Shown piece after piece: positions 30,975 to 43,248 of a stretch of 64,000 nt of DNA. Position numbers and translations under genes: made by a program. Each line of letters starts with the position of its first letter. The stretch's first letter is position 1. Origin of the DNA: Pisaster brevispinus (lineage: Eukaryota > Echinodermata > Asteroidea > Forcipulatida > Asteriidae); the NCBI GenBank assembly GCA_023634235.1, contig JAMKCF010000004.1, forward strand, positions 23,630,527 to 23,694,526, in the 5' to 3' direction. The notes under the pieces were generated by a model that had not been told where the DNA came from, made no database searches, and saw nothing but the letters and a program-made list of their open reading frames with translations.

Positions 30975-31199
30975 CGCTTGAGCGCGTGACCATGGAACGG
31001 ACGACCGTGTAGTAGTAGTCTGCCTGGCCCGTGCATGCCGTGCCAACACCGGGCAAGTGTGCAAACTGCACATGCGGTGTGTGCCGTGCAGACGAAAAAA
31101 ATGGACGACTTGTCAAGTCTCCATACCGTTTCCTCCAAAAAAAATGCTGTTTTTGCCGCTGTCTGAGGGTAAACTGCTACTTAACAATAAAGTGTGATG
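30975..31199 (+). other. Candidate first exon of left transcription unit
   Basis: GC-rich relative to its surroundings. It ends TGTGATG|GTGAGTTGAG, a strong donor at 31200. Its 3' part (GGACGACTTGTCAAGTCTCC...) aligns with the minus-strand sequence ending at 51380. Intron homology continues past the donor (TTTTCGGCGTAAGGCGCCAAGTTTAA against TTTTCGGCAGAAAGCGCCAAGTTTAA). A short ATG frame starting MDDLSSLHTV stops after about 21 codons, so coding is doubtful. The 5' end is arbitrary. Confidence 0.4.
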
Positions 31200-32580
31200 G
31201 TGAGTTGAGCATGTAAACAAAATTATAGTGTTTGAAATTAACTTTCTTTCGTGAAATTTTGAGAAATTATGAGTTGTTTTCGGCGTAAGGCGCCAAGTTT
31301 AAAAACAACGTTTTGACTTAGTGTTGGTGTTGATACGCCATATTGCGGGGACGTTTTTTACGAAAGCCGGGTGGTTGTCTCTTTCTGAGAAGTCAGTGGG
31401 TGAAAATTAACTGAATTTCTTGAAAGGAATAAACAAGAGCATTTAGAAATGAGGGTGAGCCATTGTAAGTGCGAGTTTGATGTGCCAATTGTTGAATGTT
31501 GGGCACATTTTTGTGGGTTAGTCAAATAATTTCACTTGTTCACTCATTGTTACCAAAAACAATATCTCATTTGAGCAAGTAAGATGCTATTTTAAAAAGC
31601 TGCGTTTAGCCTATACACTTCCTAGTTTTTTTTTTATGAATGTTGGATAAGGTTGGACCTTCTTTTCTTTTCCTTTTTTATAACTCAAGAAATTTGTTGT
31701 AATGTTTGTTTACTATCATGACTATGAGTATGAACTATGAGCATGAGGCAGTAACATAACTGGAGGGGAAGACAAGGGGAGGGAGCAGCCCCCCCCCCCG
31801 CCCCCGGCCACACGTAGTAATCAGAACCCTTGAGCCCCCTCTTGTTCCACTAACACCTCCCTGGTTAGATCGAAGAAAAAAATGCTAACAAATTTTCAGC
31901 TAAGCAAAATAAAATAAAGCAGGATACCATTCACATTTCATAATTTCTGTGTGCTTAGCAGCTCAATAATATCGGGCTCGGGTTCTAATTTCATAAAACT
32001 GTTTGAGCAAAATACGTGCTTAACAATTTCCCGCTAAGCAAAAGTGTGCAGTTTACCACTTACAGATAGTATATGGGAAATGTTATTTTCACTGACACTG
32101 GTGTCCTTATTCTTGTATAAGTTTAGCCATAGTTTTTTGCACATAGCTAGTTTTGTACTTAAGCAGCTCTATGAAACTGGGCCCAGGACTCGGGAACCAG
32201 TAAGCGGTGTGTTATCAAGAGAAATATTCTGGCATTTTTGCTTTGCTGAAATTGCATCACTTCCAGCTTGAAATACAGTGTAGATGCATGTATGGAAGTA
32301 TGTTTGATGGAAAAGCACCAATTTAGGCCAATGAAATCTACAATATAATGGTAACAAAAACATTGAAATCACTTCATAAAATGTCGCATCCACTACTTAC
32401 ATTTTGTTTAACATATTAAGCGCAAGTTTTTACATTAAATGCATTTGATGGTAAATAAAGTTCAGTTTTGCTGTCATGTGTTCAAGTTTCAAATAAAAAA
32501 AAACCTTTATCATGTTTTTAGTAGTATCTAAAAAATAATGGTACTGTATGTGCTGGTTTTGTTTTTGTTTACATCTACAG
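31200..32580 (+). other. Intron-like stretch of left unit, with a MITE
   Basis: The first about 150 nt retain homology to the minus-strand stretch 51379-51190. A MITE of the CAATTTCATAAAGCTG family lies at about 31983-32188. Otherwise T-rich. It ends in a pyrimidine-rich tract and ACAG at 32580. Confidence 0.4.
31983..32188. repeat. MITE with TTTCATAAAACTGTTTGAGCA / inverted termini
   Basis: The left CTAATTTCATAAAACTGTTTGAGCA and right CTTAAGCAGCTCTATGAAACTGGGCC are inverted relatives. Same family as 16553-16711. Confidence 0.6.
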
Positions 32581-32651
32581 AATGCCAGTCTCAAAAGAAA
32601 TCTACCAGTCAACATGTCCGAGACTCAAATACAAGCCTTCACTACAAGCAG
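32581..32651 (+). other. Exon-like unit L2
   Basis: 71 nt between acceptor TTTACATCTACAG and donor GTAAATTTATA. The internal AAAGAAATCTACC, GTCCGAGAC and AGCCTTCACTACAAGCAG blocks are shared with the five minus-strand units at 43-48 kb. If spliced to the left first exon, an ATG at the junction opens about 30 codons. I do not recognise the encoded peptide. Confidence 0.5.
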
Positions 32652-34128
32652 GTAAATTTATAACCAATCAGTTGTTTTAAATCACTGATCTATGCAGAAA
32701 AAGCAGATTTATTTTAAATCCAATATCCAATACTTTGTGCCATTTTTATCAATGCAAGCTCCATACAACATTTCTAGCTCACTTGCAAATGTGATCAGAA
32801 TGTACATGTCTTTCTTTTTGCAATGCCTTGACTCAATAGCTCTGTATCAAAAAGTAGTCTGTGGATTGTAACTTGTCTAATATGTCTTTATTGGTGCAAG
32901 GTATTGTAATTCTCCCTAATGCCTACAAGCCTCCTACTTAATATTTTGATTTGTTTTTTGAGTTCATGGTCACCTTTCAATTATTTGCTTTATTTTTGTA
33001 CAAGTGTTTTGGTTTTATGTGAATAACGTTCACTGCACTCAGTAAAAGAACTACTGAAGACTAAAAGTGAAACCTAAGCCTCCATTCCCTTGTCATCATA
33101 ACATTTACCGGTACAGTGAGCTGTTTTTGCAAGGTCATTATGGCTAAAACAAAATAACTATTATCCGAGTGATAACTCGGAAGGGACTTTGGCATATCAA
33201 CTCCGAACTTTTAATTTGTGAATTGGTCTTGGGATCCCCCAGATGCCTATGGACTTTGGACACCCTAAGAGAAATTTCATGGATAGTTGTGGCTTTAAAA
33301 AAACATTGTCCGAGTGATTACTCATGAAAATGAGATTAATCTCAGCGGGCGTTTGTGTTTGTCAACTAACCATTCCTGTTTAAATCTAATTTGGGGAGGC
33401 AAGGGTGAAAGGTTTCGGACGTCTGGTCCTCCTCTGACGTTGTTGCCACTGGTCCCATGAAAAAATGCTTGATAACATTGATACATTGTTTAATTTGAAA
33501 TTTGTTTTCTTAAAATAAAATAAAAAACTTTATAGAGGAAGGGAAATGTCAAATTCTATTTTCTGATGTACTCATTTTCCAATAGATAAGAGTCCTCATG
33601 TGAATGGGGGAAAAATTACAAGTCTCTTACCTCACGTTAAAATGGTTTAAATGTATTTAATACCCTTCCAGTGCAAAATTTGTCAACATCCACAACATCG
33701 GATGACATCGTTTTCAAGAAAAACAGGTCTCTACATTTTTGTACGTGAATGTTTTGGTTCATAACTGACTTTTTCAGAGCGAAATTTGAAACATGGCGTC
33801 ATTAGATTTCAACCACTAAACTGTTTTCAAACATCTTTATTCCAATTTACGACATTTGTAAAGGAATTTGTTGTGTGTTGTTACTGATTCTATAAAAAGG
33901 ATGAAGTTAATTCTGAATTCCTTGTATATTTTCTCAAATCCTCGTATAGTCAGATGAGAAAGGAACAAAACACAAAATACTGTAGTTTCTTTAAAGAAAA
34001 TCAGGTTTTAAAACATGTTTTTGGAGCATTACTTTGAGTGAAATTCATTCAGTTTCAAAAGTGTATAGTCTTACCAAGTAGTGTCTTACAATAATAGTAT
34101 TGGGCTTTGTTTATGTTCATGTCAACAG
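32652..34128. other. Stretch between exon-like units, no gene seen
   Basis: AT-rich. A CAGTGAGCTGTTTTTGCAAGG block near 33115 resembles TGGGCTGTTTTTGCAGCACTATACAG inside the palindrome arm (about 36160), hinting that the palindrome and these spacers derive from the same repeated unit. Nothing else recognised. Confidence 0.4.
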
Positions 34129-34296
34129 GTATGGCAGTCTCAAATGAAATCTACCTGTCAACAAATAGATGCCCAAGACCCAAGTGTCATCATGAAGGGT
34201 TGTGTACACCAAGTCCTTTCATCTCCAAACAGATCTACCCATCAACAAATAGATGCCCAAGATCTCAGCCTGGTGTACTGCCCTCTTATGTAGGAG
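34129..34296 (+). other. Exon-like unit L3, internally duplicated
   Basis: 168 nt between TCAACAG and GTAATTTAAAC. It contains two copies of ATCTACC(T/C)(G/A)TCAACAAATAGATGCCCAAGA about 75 nt apart. Two overlapping frames stay open through the unit; the one reading EIYLSTNRCPRPK / QIYPSTNRCPRS shows the duplication at protein level. No known family recognised. Confidence 0.5.
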
Positions 34297-34449
34297 GTAA
34301 TTTAAACAGATTCGCGTTCACATTGTTTGAAAATGCATAAACTCTGAGCCTCTGGAATTGGAAGACGTTGATGGTACTATTTACAGCAATTTTCACATCA
34401 AAAGCTGAAAATATTTCAAATATTTACAGCTAAATCAGCTTATTTATAG

Positions 34450-34730
34450 AAGTAATTCAGGGATGAGAAGTTTCAGACTAATATCTGAATTCACTGCAGC
34501 CTTTTTTAAGTCATCCTGGTAAACAAACAGATTTATTTTTTCTTCAAATAAAATAGGTCGTGGTCTTTGATGTTCTACTTAAATTCTCTATCACTGAGTA
34601 CACTGTTCCCAAAGCTCTTTGGAATCTATAAATCTAGAGGGGTACCCAAAAGGTAGAATTGCCATTATTTGTACCTCCTAAGATTTGAATCCCAGTTCAG
34701 GACTTTTTAATCAGCAATGACTATCCCCCC
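34450..34730 (+). repeat. Dispersed repeat shared with 27811-28068
   Basis: Second copy with the ordered blocks GGGATGAGAAGTTTCAGACTAATATCTGAATTCA, ACACTGTTCCCAAAGCTCTTTGG and GTACCTCCTAAGATTTG. Confidence 0.55.
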
Positions 34731-34851
34731 CCGCCCAAAGTGTACAATAGTTCAAAAAATTGCACGGGTACAAAGAATATACTTTTTTGTTTGATCCTAC
34801 ACCAAAGTGTGATACACACTCTTTATAATTCTGGGTGGTTATTTTTAACAG

Positions 34852-34973
34852 AAGGCATGACATTCTTCAACGATCTCTACCCGTCAACTAAGTAGACATC
34901 CCAGCCATACAGATGCACACCATCGACCTTATATCTACCCATCACTAATTTGGATGTCCTAGACGTATGTTGA
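34852..34973 (+). other. Exon-like unit L4 (degenerate)
   Basis: Acceptor TATTTTTAACAG and donor GTAAGTAAAT bracket 122 nt with two diverged ATCTACCC(G/A)TCA blocks, relatives of the STHQQ/IYPST core. The matching blocks are shorter than in L2 and L3. Confidence 0.35.
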
Positions 34974-37900
34974 GTAAGTAAATTTCCATGTTTCTTCTTT
35001 TCTTTTTGGGCTGTGTTTGCAGCACTGTACATCATACTACCATGCCTTCTCCCTGCTTCCCCAAGCACTTATTTGAAACTAGATTATGTAAAACAAGGTA
35101 GCAGGTAGACAAGGGTTTGATATGTTAAGCCCCCCCCCCCCTCGTCCCCAAATTATGTCTTTGCCCCTGCTTCCCCCTCCCCCCCCCAAAAAAAGAAGAA
35201 GAAAACAAACGAAGAACAAAAGAAGAAAATGTTTGGTTACGCCAATGCAGGGCAGAGACTTGTATAGCTTTTATTCAGTGCTTTTGCAGCGTCTTTTTAC
35301 CATACAAATGATATTGACATACAAATGATATCGTCTATCAGCTTTCAAGAATTTACCCTTGCAATTCTTATTAGAGATACTTATTAATGGCAGTAACAGT
35401 GTGAGTTTTATTTATAGTCTATAAAACACAAGAGGTCGGTATAACAATTATCGTAACAGTGAGGAGCCGGTCTTCGCTACATGGTTATGCCCTGGGTTGG
35501 TGGCTAGCCGCTGTTAATGGACCTCACCTTCATCCAGCCACCACCCCAGTCATATCACACATGAAGAACGGCTCCTCACACTGTTGTTGTCTAAATTAAA
35601 CACGTCGCATATACCACAACAGATGTGTGAAAACGAATGTTGCTCATTTGAAAAATGTTGATCAAAATGCAAGCGAAATGCAACGCCCAAATCTTTAATA
35701 AAAAGTATGCTTTGCTTTGCCAGGTTGTTGTAGTGTTACAAATTCCTTAATTGTTTTTCTGCAAGAATACATATTCAAGTAGGAGTTGTCACTTCACAAA
35801 GTTGATGTGTCAAAAAGTTGTTTAATGTTTTTAAAATCGCATAATGGAGCTTTAAACAAAATATTACTCTTTTGAATATTTGTTTCCAGAGGACCTCATA
35901 ACCCCAATTTAAGAATAAATAAATCTCTACACAGATTAAAAGTAAAACAACTCTTTAACATAAAAAATAATTTCACTTTTTTCCCCTTTTTTCCAAAGAT
36001 GTAGATGTCTGAGAGCTGCAAGTGCGTGTCTGATCATCGACTGAATGTCTTTCCATTAAAAATCGATGTAGATGTTCAAAGCTGAAGCAAAGCTTGTAAA
36101 TTCTGGTGACGGTTTTCGCTATCAAGTAATAAACCACAAGGTTTTTGTTATCGTATAGTGGGCTGTTTTTGCAGCACTATACAGTTAACATTGTAAATAA
36201 CTGCACCATTGCAAGCAAGTGCACATATGCGTATTTTAAACTAAGAAACTGGGGATCTTGACAGTTATGTTTTGACTACAAAGTCAGAGCATCGGTGGTG
36301 CGAGGACTCGATTGATGGTATGCGACAATTCGAATCGTTTGGAATCCAATGGAGGTAAAATCACAGGAAATTCCAAACTGAATTGCGAAAAGGGACTTGA
36401 CACATGTACGTGGCATGTGGGGTCCTACTTCTGGTCACGGGGTAACAAATGGTGGTTGATCTTAAAGGTGCGTCAGGCTAACCTCAGCGGGTAGGATAGA
36501 CTGGTGTGATCACAAATGGTTGACCAAACGGGGGTAGTTCCTAGTCTAGGCCGTGGGGCTAGGGACTGCGTTAGTAGGCGTTAGGGGGTGTGCCCCTCAT
36601 ACGGGTGCGTGGACCGGGCGCTCTGAAAGGAGTACGAAGGCCTTGATGATCTCCCAAAGCATGTCGGGGCTGGTATCCTGGGACCTGCACATGGTGGCCC
36701 TGCTTTATACACAAACCTCACCAGGATGAAATTGGCAAAATTTGGCAGCAAATTAATCAAACTGCTTGCAATGGTGCACTTATACCTAACACATTACTTT
36801 CAATGAATATAATATAGAATGTATTAACATGTACAGGCATGCAACTTTTCAGGTCATCAACTGAATTGCTTATTTTTGGTATTCCAGCTGTACTGTCGGT
36901 GATAATTAAAAACCTGATACAATGTATAATCCTGTGCCTGGCTTTTTCCTTCTTTTTTTGCAAAACTTGGTTGCGCGCCTGAATATACTATTATTTATAA
37001 TTATATAATATACAGGCATGCAACACATATCAGGTCATTAAATTTCTTCATTTTTAGTTGTTTCTCACAACTAGTGTACCACCACTGAAAATTGACCACC
37101 AAAAAAATACTGTACAAATTATTGCAGTGCCTGGCACTTTCCTCTTTTATTGATAAACTGTTAGCTGTTGCATGCCTGAATATACAGTATTAGGTATTTT
37201 AATTTTAAAATTATGCTAATACTCATTCGAGAAACTATTTGTATAAACATGTACACGGCCATAACAATTTCTCTATAGTGCTTGTTATTGTTTCCTCCAT
37301 CGAAAACGGAACCCTTAACATCTATTGAACGATTATTTCACAAGTCAAAAGCGAAAAGAACAATTTAAGGTTCACATTTTTGGCTTTCAAAGTGAATCAA
37401 TGATAGAAACAAATATGCATACAATTGAAAAAATTCACATGTCAAATTTAATTAGCTTAAAAAACAAAAAATGCATTATGGCTTTTAAGCGACAATAACT
37501 TGGGAACTAGGATCGAGTTCTTGTGTCATGGGTGATTGCTAAGGATGAGAATTAGCAAAGTCTTATTTTGTGTGAGCAATTGCTCACTAATAAATTTATA
37601 ATGGAGTCCGTGTTTTATTTCTTGTGTTAGAGTTCATTTACATGGGTCTATTATTTAAGTAAATTGAGCCAGCAAATCATTCAGTGCATATAATTGACAA
37701 AATTCCATTTTCATGGTAAAATTTCAGTGCCATTCCGGCCATTTAATAGTTTGGCACATTGCCATTTATCCGTGGGGGGCATTTAAAGGGCAAATTGGAC
37801 CAATGTGGAATTAGGACATTAATTTGGTTTAAGGGGGCACTATAACCCTTGAAAACGAGCACCGATTAGTGTGATTTATCTAAAAACCGATGGGGGGGGG

Positions 37901-39710
37901 CACTGTAGCCTCAAAAAAACGGTTACCAACTAGTCTTGTTTCGAGTCGTTTTATTCAAATATTAGTTTTTGATCAATGGCTTATAGCGCCCTCTTCGGCC
38001 ATAATTTACAAAAATTTAAAGAAAAACGGCCGGAAACAAGACTACAAAATGGACGCCAACTAGTCTTGTTTCAAGCCGTTTTATTCAATTTTTTCATGAT
38101 TATAGCGCCCCTTCGACCAATATTTACATATCTGAAGAAAAAAGACTCGAACCAAGACTAGTCGCCGTCCGTTTTGTAGTCTTGTTTCCGGTCGTTTTTC
38201 TTCAAATGTGTATGTAAATTATGACCGAAGAGGGCGGTATAACCATGGTCGAAAATTAAATAAAACGGCTTGAAATAAGACTAGTTGGCGTCCGTTTTGT
38301 AGTCTTGTTTCCGATCGTTTTTCTTCAAATGTGTATGTAAATTATGGCCAAAGAGGGCGCTATAAGCATTGATCAAAAACTAATATTTGATTAAAACGAC
38401 TAGAAACAAGACTAGTCGGTAACTGTTTTCGAGGCTATAGCGCCCCCATCGGCCAAAATTTACATCTATGTTTTTGGGGGATAAAACACTAACCGGTGCT
38501 CGTTTTCAAGGGTTATAGCGCCCCCTTAAACCAAATTAATGTCCTAATTCCTCATTGGTCCAATTTGCACTTTAAATGCCCCCCCCCCCGCAGATAAATG
38601 GCAATGTGCCAAACCATTTTTAAATGGCTGGTATTAGCTTTTATGAAGCCGGAATGGCACTGAAACTTTACCATGAAAATGGAATTTTGTCAATTATATG
38701 CACTGAATGATTTGCTGGCTCAATTTACTTAAATAATAGATCCATGTAAATGAACTCTAACACAAGAAATAAAACACGGACTCCATTATAAATTTATTAG
38801 TGAGCAATTGCTCACACAAAATAAGACTTTGCTAATTCTCATCCTTAGCAATCACCCATGACACAAGAACTCGATCCTAGTTCCCAAGTTATTGTCGCTT
38901 AAAAGCCATAATGCATTTTTTGTTTTTTAAGCTAATTAAATTTGACATGTGAATTTTTTCAATTGTATGCATATTTGTTTCTATCATTGATTCACTTTGA
39001 AAGCCAAAAATGTGAACCTTAAATTGTTCTTTTCGCTTTTGACTTGTGAAATAATCGTTCAATAGATGTTAAGGGTTCCGTTTTCGATGGAGGAAACAAT
39101 AACAAGCACTATAGAGTAATTGTTATGGCCGTGTACATGTTTTATACAAATAGTTTCTCGAATGAGTATTAGCATAATCTTAAAATTAAAATACCTAATA
39201 CTGTATATTCAGGCATGCAACAGCTAGCAGTTTATCAATAAAAGAGGAAAGTGCCAGGCACTGCAATACTTTGTACAGTATTTTTTTTGGTGGTCAATTT
39301 TCAGTGGTGGTACACTAGTTGTGAGAAACCACTAAAAATGAAGAAATTTAATGACCTGAAATGTGTTGCATGCCTGTATATTATACAATTATAAGTAATA
39401 GTATATTCAGGCGCGCAACCAAGTAAAAAGCCAGGCACAGGATTATACATTGTACCAGGTTTTTTATTATCACCGACAGTACAGCTGGAATACCAAAAAT
39501 AAGCAATTCAGTTGATGACCTGAAAAGTTGCATGCCTGTACATGTTAATACATTCTATATTATATTCATTGAAAGTAATGTGTTAGGTATAAGTGCACCA
39601 TTGCAAGCAGTTTGATTAATTTGCTGCCAAATTTTGCCAATTTCATCCTGGTGAGGTTTGTGTATAAAGCAGGGCCACCACGTGCAGCTCCCAGGATACC
39701 AGCCCCGATA

Positions 39711-40444
39711 CGCTTTGGGAGATCATCAAGGCCTTCGTACTCCTTTCAGAGCGCCCGGTCCACGCACCCGTATGAGGGGAACGCCCCCTAACTCCTACTA
39801 ACGCGGTCCCTAGCCCCACGGCCTAGACTAGGAACTTCCCCCATTTAGCCCACTGTTTGTGATAACACCAGAACCACCCTTCCCGCTGAGGGGCCTGATG
39901 CACCTTTAAGATCAGCCACCAGTTGTCACCCTGGCCAGGGGTAGGACCCCACATGCCACGTGCATGTGTCCAAGTCCCTTTTCGCAATTAAGCTTGGAAT
40001 TTCCCATGATTTTTCCACCATTCGATTCCAAATGATTCAAAATCCGCACTGCCACTCGAGCTGTCGCACCACCAACACGCTTTGGGAGATCATCTGGGCC
40101 TTCGTACTCCTTTCGGAGCGTCCGGTCCACGCACCCTTATGCAGGGCACGCCCCCTACTCCTAAAACGCGGTCCCTAGCCCCATGGCCTAGACTAGGAAC
40201 TATCCCCGTTTGGTCAACCATTTGTGATCACACCAGTCTATCCTACCCGCTGAGGTTGGCCTGATGCACCTTTAAGATCAACCACCAGTTGTTACCCTGG
40301 CCAGAAGTAGGACCCCACATGCCACGTACATGTGTCCAAGTCCCTTTTCGCAATTCAGTTTGGAATTTCCCGTGATTTTACCTCCATTGGATTCCAAACG
40401 ATTTGAATTGTCGCATACCATCAATCGAGTCCTTGCACCACGGA
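39711..40444. repeat. 367-bp tandem duplication in right palindrome arm
   Basis: CGCTTTGGGAGATCATC starts at 39711 and again at 40078 (period 367). The left arm has one copy (about 36300-36660). The outer copy (40078-40444) matches the left arm closely; the inner copy is more diverged. Confidence 0.8.
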
Positions 40445-41184
40445 TGCTCTGACTTTGTAGTCAAAACATAACTGTCATGATCCCCGGTTTCTTAGTTCAA
40501 AATACGCATATGTGCACTTGCTTGCAATGGTGCAGTTATTTACAATGTTAACTGTATAGTGCTGCAAAAACAGCCCACTATACGATAACAAAAACCTTGT
40601 GGTTTATTACTTGATAGCGAAAACCGTCACCAGAATTTACAAGCTTTGCTTCAGCTTTGAACATCTACATCGATTTTTAATGGAAAGACATTCAGTCGAT
40701 GATCAGACACGTACTTGCAGCTCTCAGACATCTACATCTTTGGAAAAAAGGGGAAAAAAGTGAAATTATTTTTTATGTTCAAGAGTTGTTTTACTTTTAA
40801 TCTCTGTGTAGAGATTTATTTATTCTTAAATTGGGGTTATGAGGTCCTTTGGAAACAAACATTCAAAAGAGTAATATTTTGTTTAAAGCTCTATTATGCG
40901 ATTTTAAAAACATTAAATAACTTTTTGACACATCAACTTTGTGAAGTGACAACTCCTACTTGAATATGTATTCTTGCAGAAAAACAATTGAGAACTTTAA
41001 TACTACAACAACCTGGCAAAGCAAAGCGTACTTTTTATTAAAGATTTGGGCATTGCATTTCGCTTGCATTTTGATCAACATTTTTCAAATGAGCAACATT
41101 CGTTTTCACACATCTGTTGTGGTATATGCGATGTGTTTAATTTAGGCAACAACAGTGTGAGGAGTCGTTCTTCATGTGTGGTAT

Positions 41185-41807
41185 TGTTCCGTCCCAACTT
41201 GACAATTGTCCCAACTATAGTTCGGACCAGTCCCAACTTGAGTGTTAAAGTTGGGACATCCCAACTATAGTTGGGATCGCCCATAGAGTTCAACAGGACA
41301 CCGTGATCGATCATGCACTACTGCAGATGTAAGCTGATACGATCGGCGTTTATTAACACATTTCTTTATTTCAAACCCGGGTCTCGGCTCATTACAAACT
41401 CATGTCAAAACTGATGATGGAGCTAGAGCCGGTCGCGGGCCGTTGCACAGGACGAGGTTTGGAATGGTAGTATACTGCTCATATAATGGACCGCTAAAAC
41501 TAACTCGTTGTAAAGAGGGTTCTGATGCGGGTTGACGCTTTGTTTCAGTCTCAAGTAGGCCTACGCATTTAGTTTCCCTTCTCTCGGAAAACAAAAATTA
41601 TAGTTAATCTAAAATATTCTCACGGGAAAGTAAGTTTGAAAGTGGTCTTAAAACTTCATACTATGATACTACATGTTCTTAGTTTATTCATGGGGGTGAT
41701 TTGTGTTTACTGCGATCCCAACTATAGTTGGGACACCCCAACTTTATCACTCAAGTTGGGACCAGTCCCAACTATAGTTGGGACGATTGTCAAGTTGGGA
41801 CGGGACA
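41185..41807. mobile_element. 623-bp MITE with 96-bp terminal inverted repeats
   Basis: Ends 41185-41280 and 41712-41807 are inverted copies of 96 nt each (TGTTCCGTCCCAACTTGACA / its complement). Each TIR holds the self-complementary motif CCCAACTATAGTTGGG, complete or nearly so, more than once. It is flanked by GTAT on both sides (41181-41184 and 41808-41811), a 4-bp target duplication, or TA if the termini have one extra mismatched base. The left palindrome arm has the uninterrupted site. No transposase. Confidence 0.9.
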
Positions 41808-43148
41808 GTATGACTGGGGTGGTGGCTGGATGAAGGTGAGGTCCATTAACAGCGGCTAGCCACAAACCGAGGGCATAACCACGCAGTGAAGACCGACTCC
41901 TCACACTGTTATTGCCAATAATAAATATCTCTAATAAATATCTCAACAACAATAAGGAATGGTGAACATTATCAGAATTTAAGAAACATTTTCGCCGATA
42001 TTTTTAGAATTCCCATGTTTAAGGGCCATTCTTTCTGCTGTTCAATTTTTGCATGGGACCTTATCTTTTACTTATATTTAATATTTATTAATACTTCCAA
42101 AAACTGGACTATAGTGCCGCAAAAACTGCCAACTCTATGACGATCCAAAAACCAACACCAGAGTTGTACTTACTTTGTTTTAGCCTTTTTAATTGATAGA
42201 GTTATAAGGTCCACTTGGAAACAAGTTTTAGTCTGCTATTTATTTAAAAGGATTTAGTAGGTTACTGTCAACTAACCAGTGTGTGGTTTAAGAACAGCCT
42301 ATTAATTACACTGTGATAACAGTAATAAAACGTACTGGGAAAAACTTTAAAACAATTGTATTTATCTATAAGAGTACACATAAACATGATTACATTTACC
42401 CCCCGCCCCCCCGTTTTATATGAATAATTTTCCAATGGAAAATTTGTGGGAAATTTGTGGGGGTACGTGCCCCCCAGGCTTTGCGGCTGATCTCTAAGAG
42501 GTGAGTTCTGTTTAGAAATTCACTTTTGCATTAAAAAAACTTCTTCTAGGGTTTAAGTAGACTACTACCAATTCTGACAAGTGCTTGTGGTTTTACTGGA
42601 ACAACTTGGACAAAATGTATCTTAGTTATAAACAAAAAGTCACAGTGAGATCTTTTTACCAAATTGTGTGCGTTAAAAACAATGAAGGTAAGCAAAAGAT
42701 GAATTCTTGAAAACTGCATTTTTAGAAGAAAAAATGTATTTAAAAGGGTTAATTAAGTTACTGTCAATTACCACAGTTTAAGGATTAAAGACCAGCCCAT
42801 TAACTCTGTCATAACAGTATATGTACTGAAAAAACTTCAACAGAGTTGATTTTATTTAGTAAGAGTAAAAAAAATCATAAGTAGGTTGCAATAGCATTGA
42901 ATATTAAAAAGAGTAAACAAATCTCTACCCTGCGGTGACTTAGACATTTTCATCCCGGGGCTGGTGGGGCCACTGACATAATCAGGGGGTGGGGGGGGGG
43001 GGCCTGCATTTTGAAATCTCATTTGAGGGGGCAAGAGATGAAGCAATGATTCTGAACAGGGAGCTCCCCCTGCCCCCTCTGGTGAGGCCACTGCTGTCCA
43101 GCTCAACATGATCTCTTGTTTAAAACAAGTGCATGGATTTAAATTTAC

Positions 43149-43248
43149 CTGCTTGTAGTGAAGGCTGGTCTTAAGCCAGAGTGCATGATGATCTTTGGGT
43201 CTTGGACATCTACTTGTTGATGGGTAGATTTCTTTAAGACTTGCATAC
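43149..43248 (-). other. Exon-like unit R-A
   Basis: On the minus strand: acceptor TTGCATTCACAG, 100 nt, donor GTAAATTTAAATCC. Core ATCTACCCATCAACAAGTAGATGTCCAAGACCC in overlapping blocks, ending CTTCACTACAAGCAG. Open in two frames, including one reading ASLKEIYPSTSRCPRPKDHH. Confidence 0.55.

Larger units (their letters stand above)
35367..41938. repeat. Giant palindrome (~6.6 kb)
   Basis: The left arm (35367-38161) and right arm (38178-41938) are inverted copies separated by about 16 nt. The arms match almost base for base over long stretches, for example 36000-36500 against 40740-40270 and 37230-37750 against 39150-38630. Differences: a 623-bp MITE in the right arm only, a 367-bp tandem duplication in the right arm only, a small duplication flanked by TAACAGTG in the left arm, and scattered substitutions. 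Each arm contains two tandem ~185-bp subunits (CAGGCATGCAAC...GCCTGGC). Near the centre are ~120-bp subunits (ACTAGTCTTGTTTC...TATAGCGCCC). No transposase or other protein signature seen. Confidence 0.92.
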
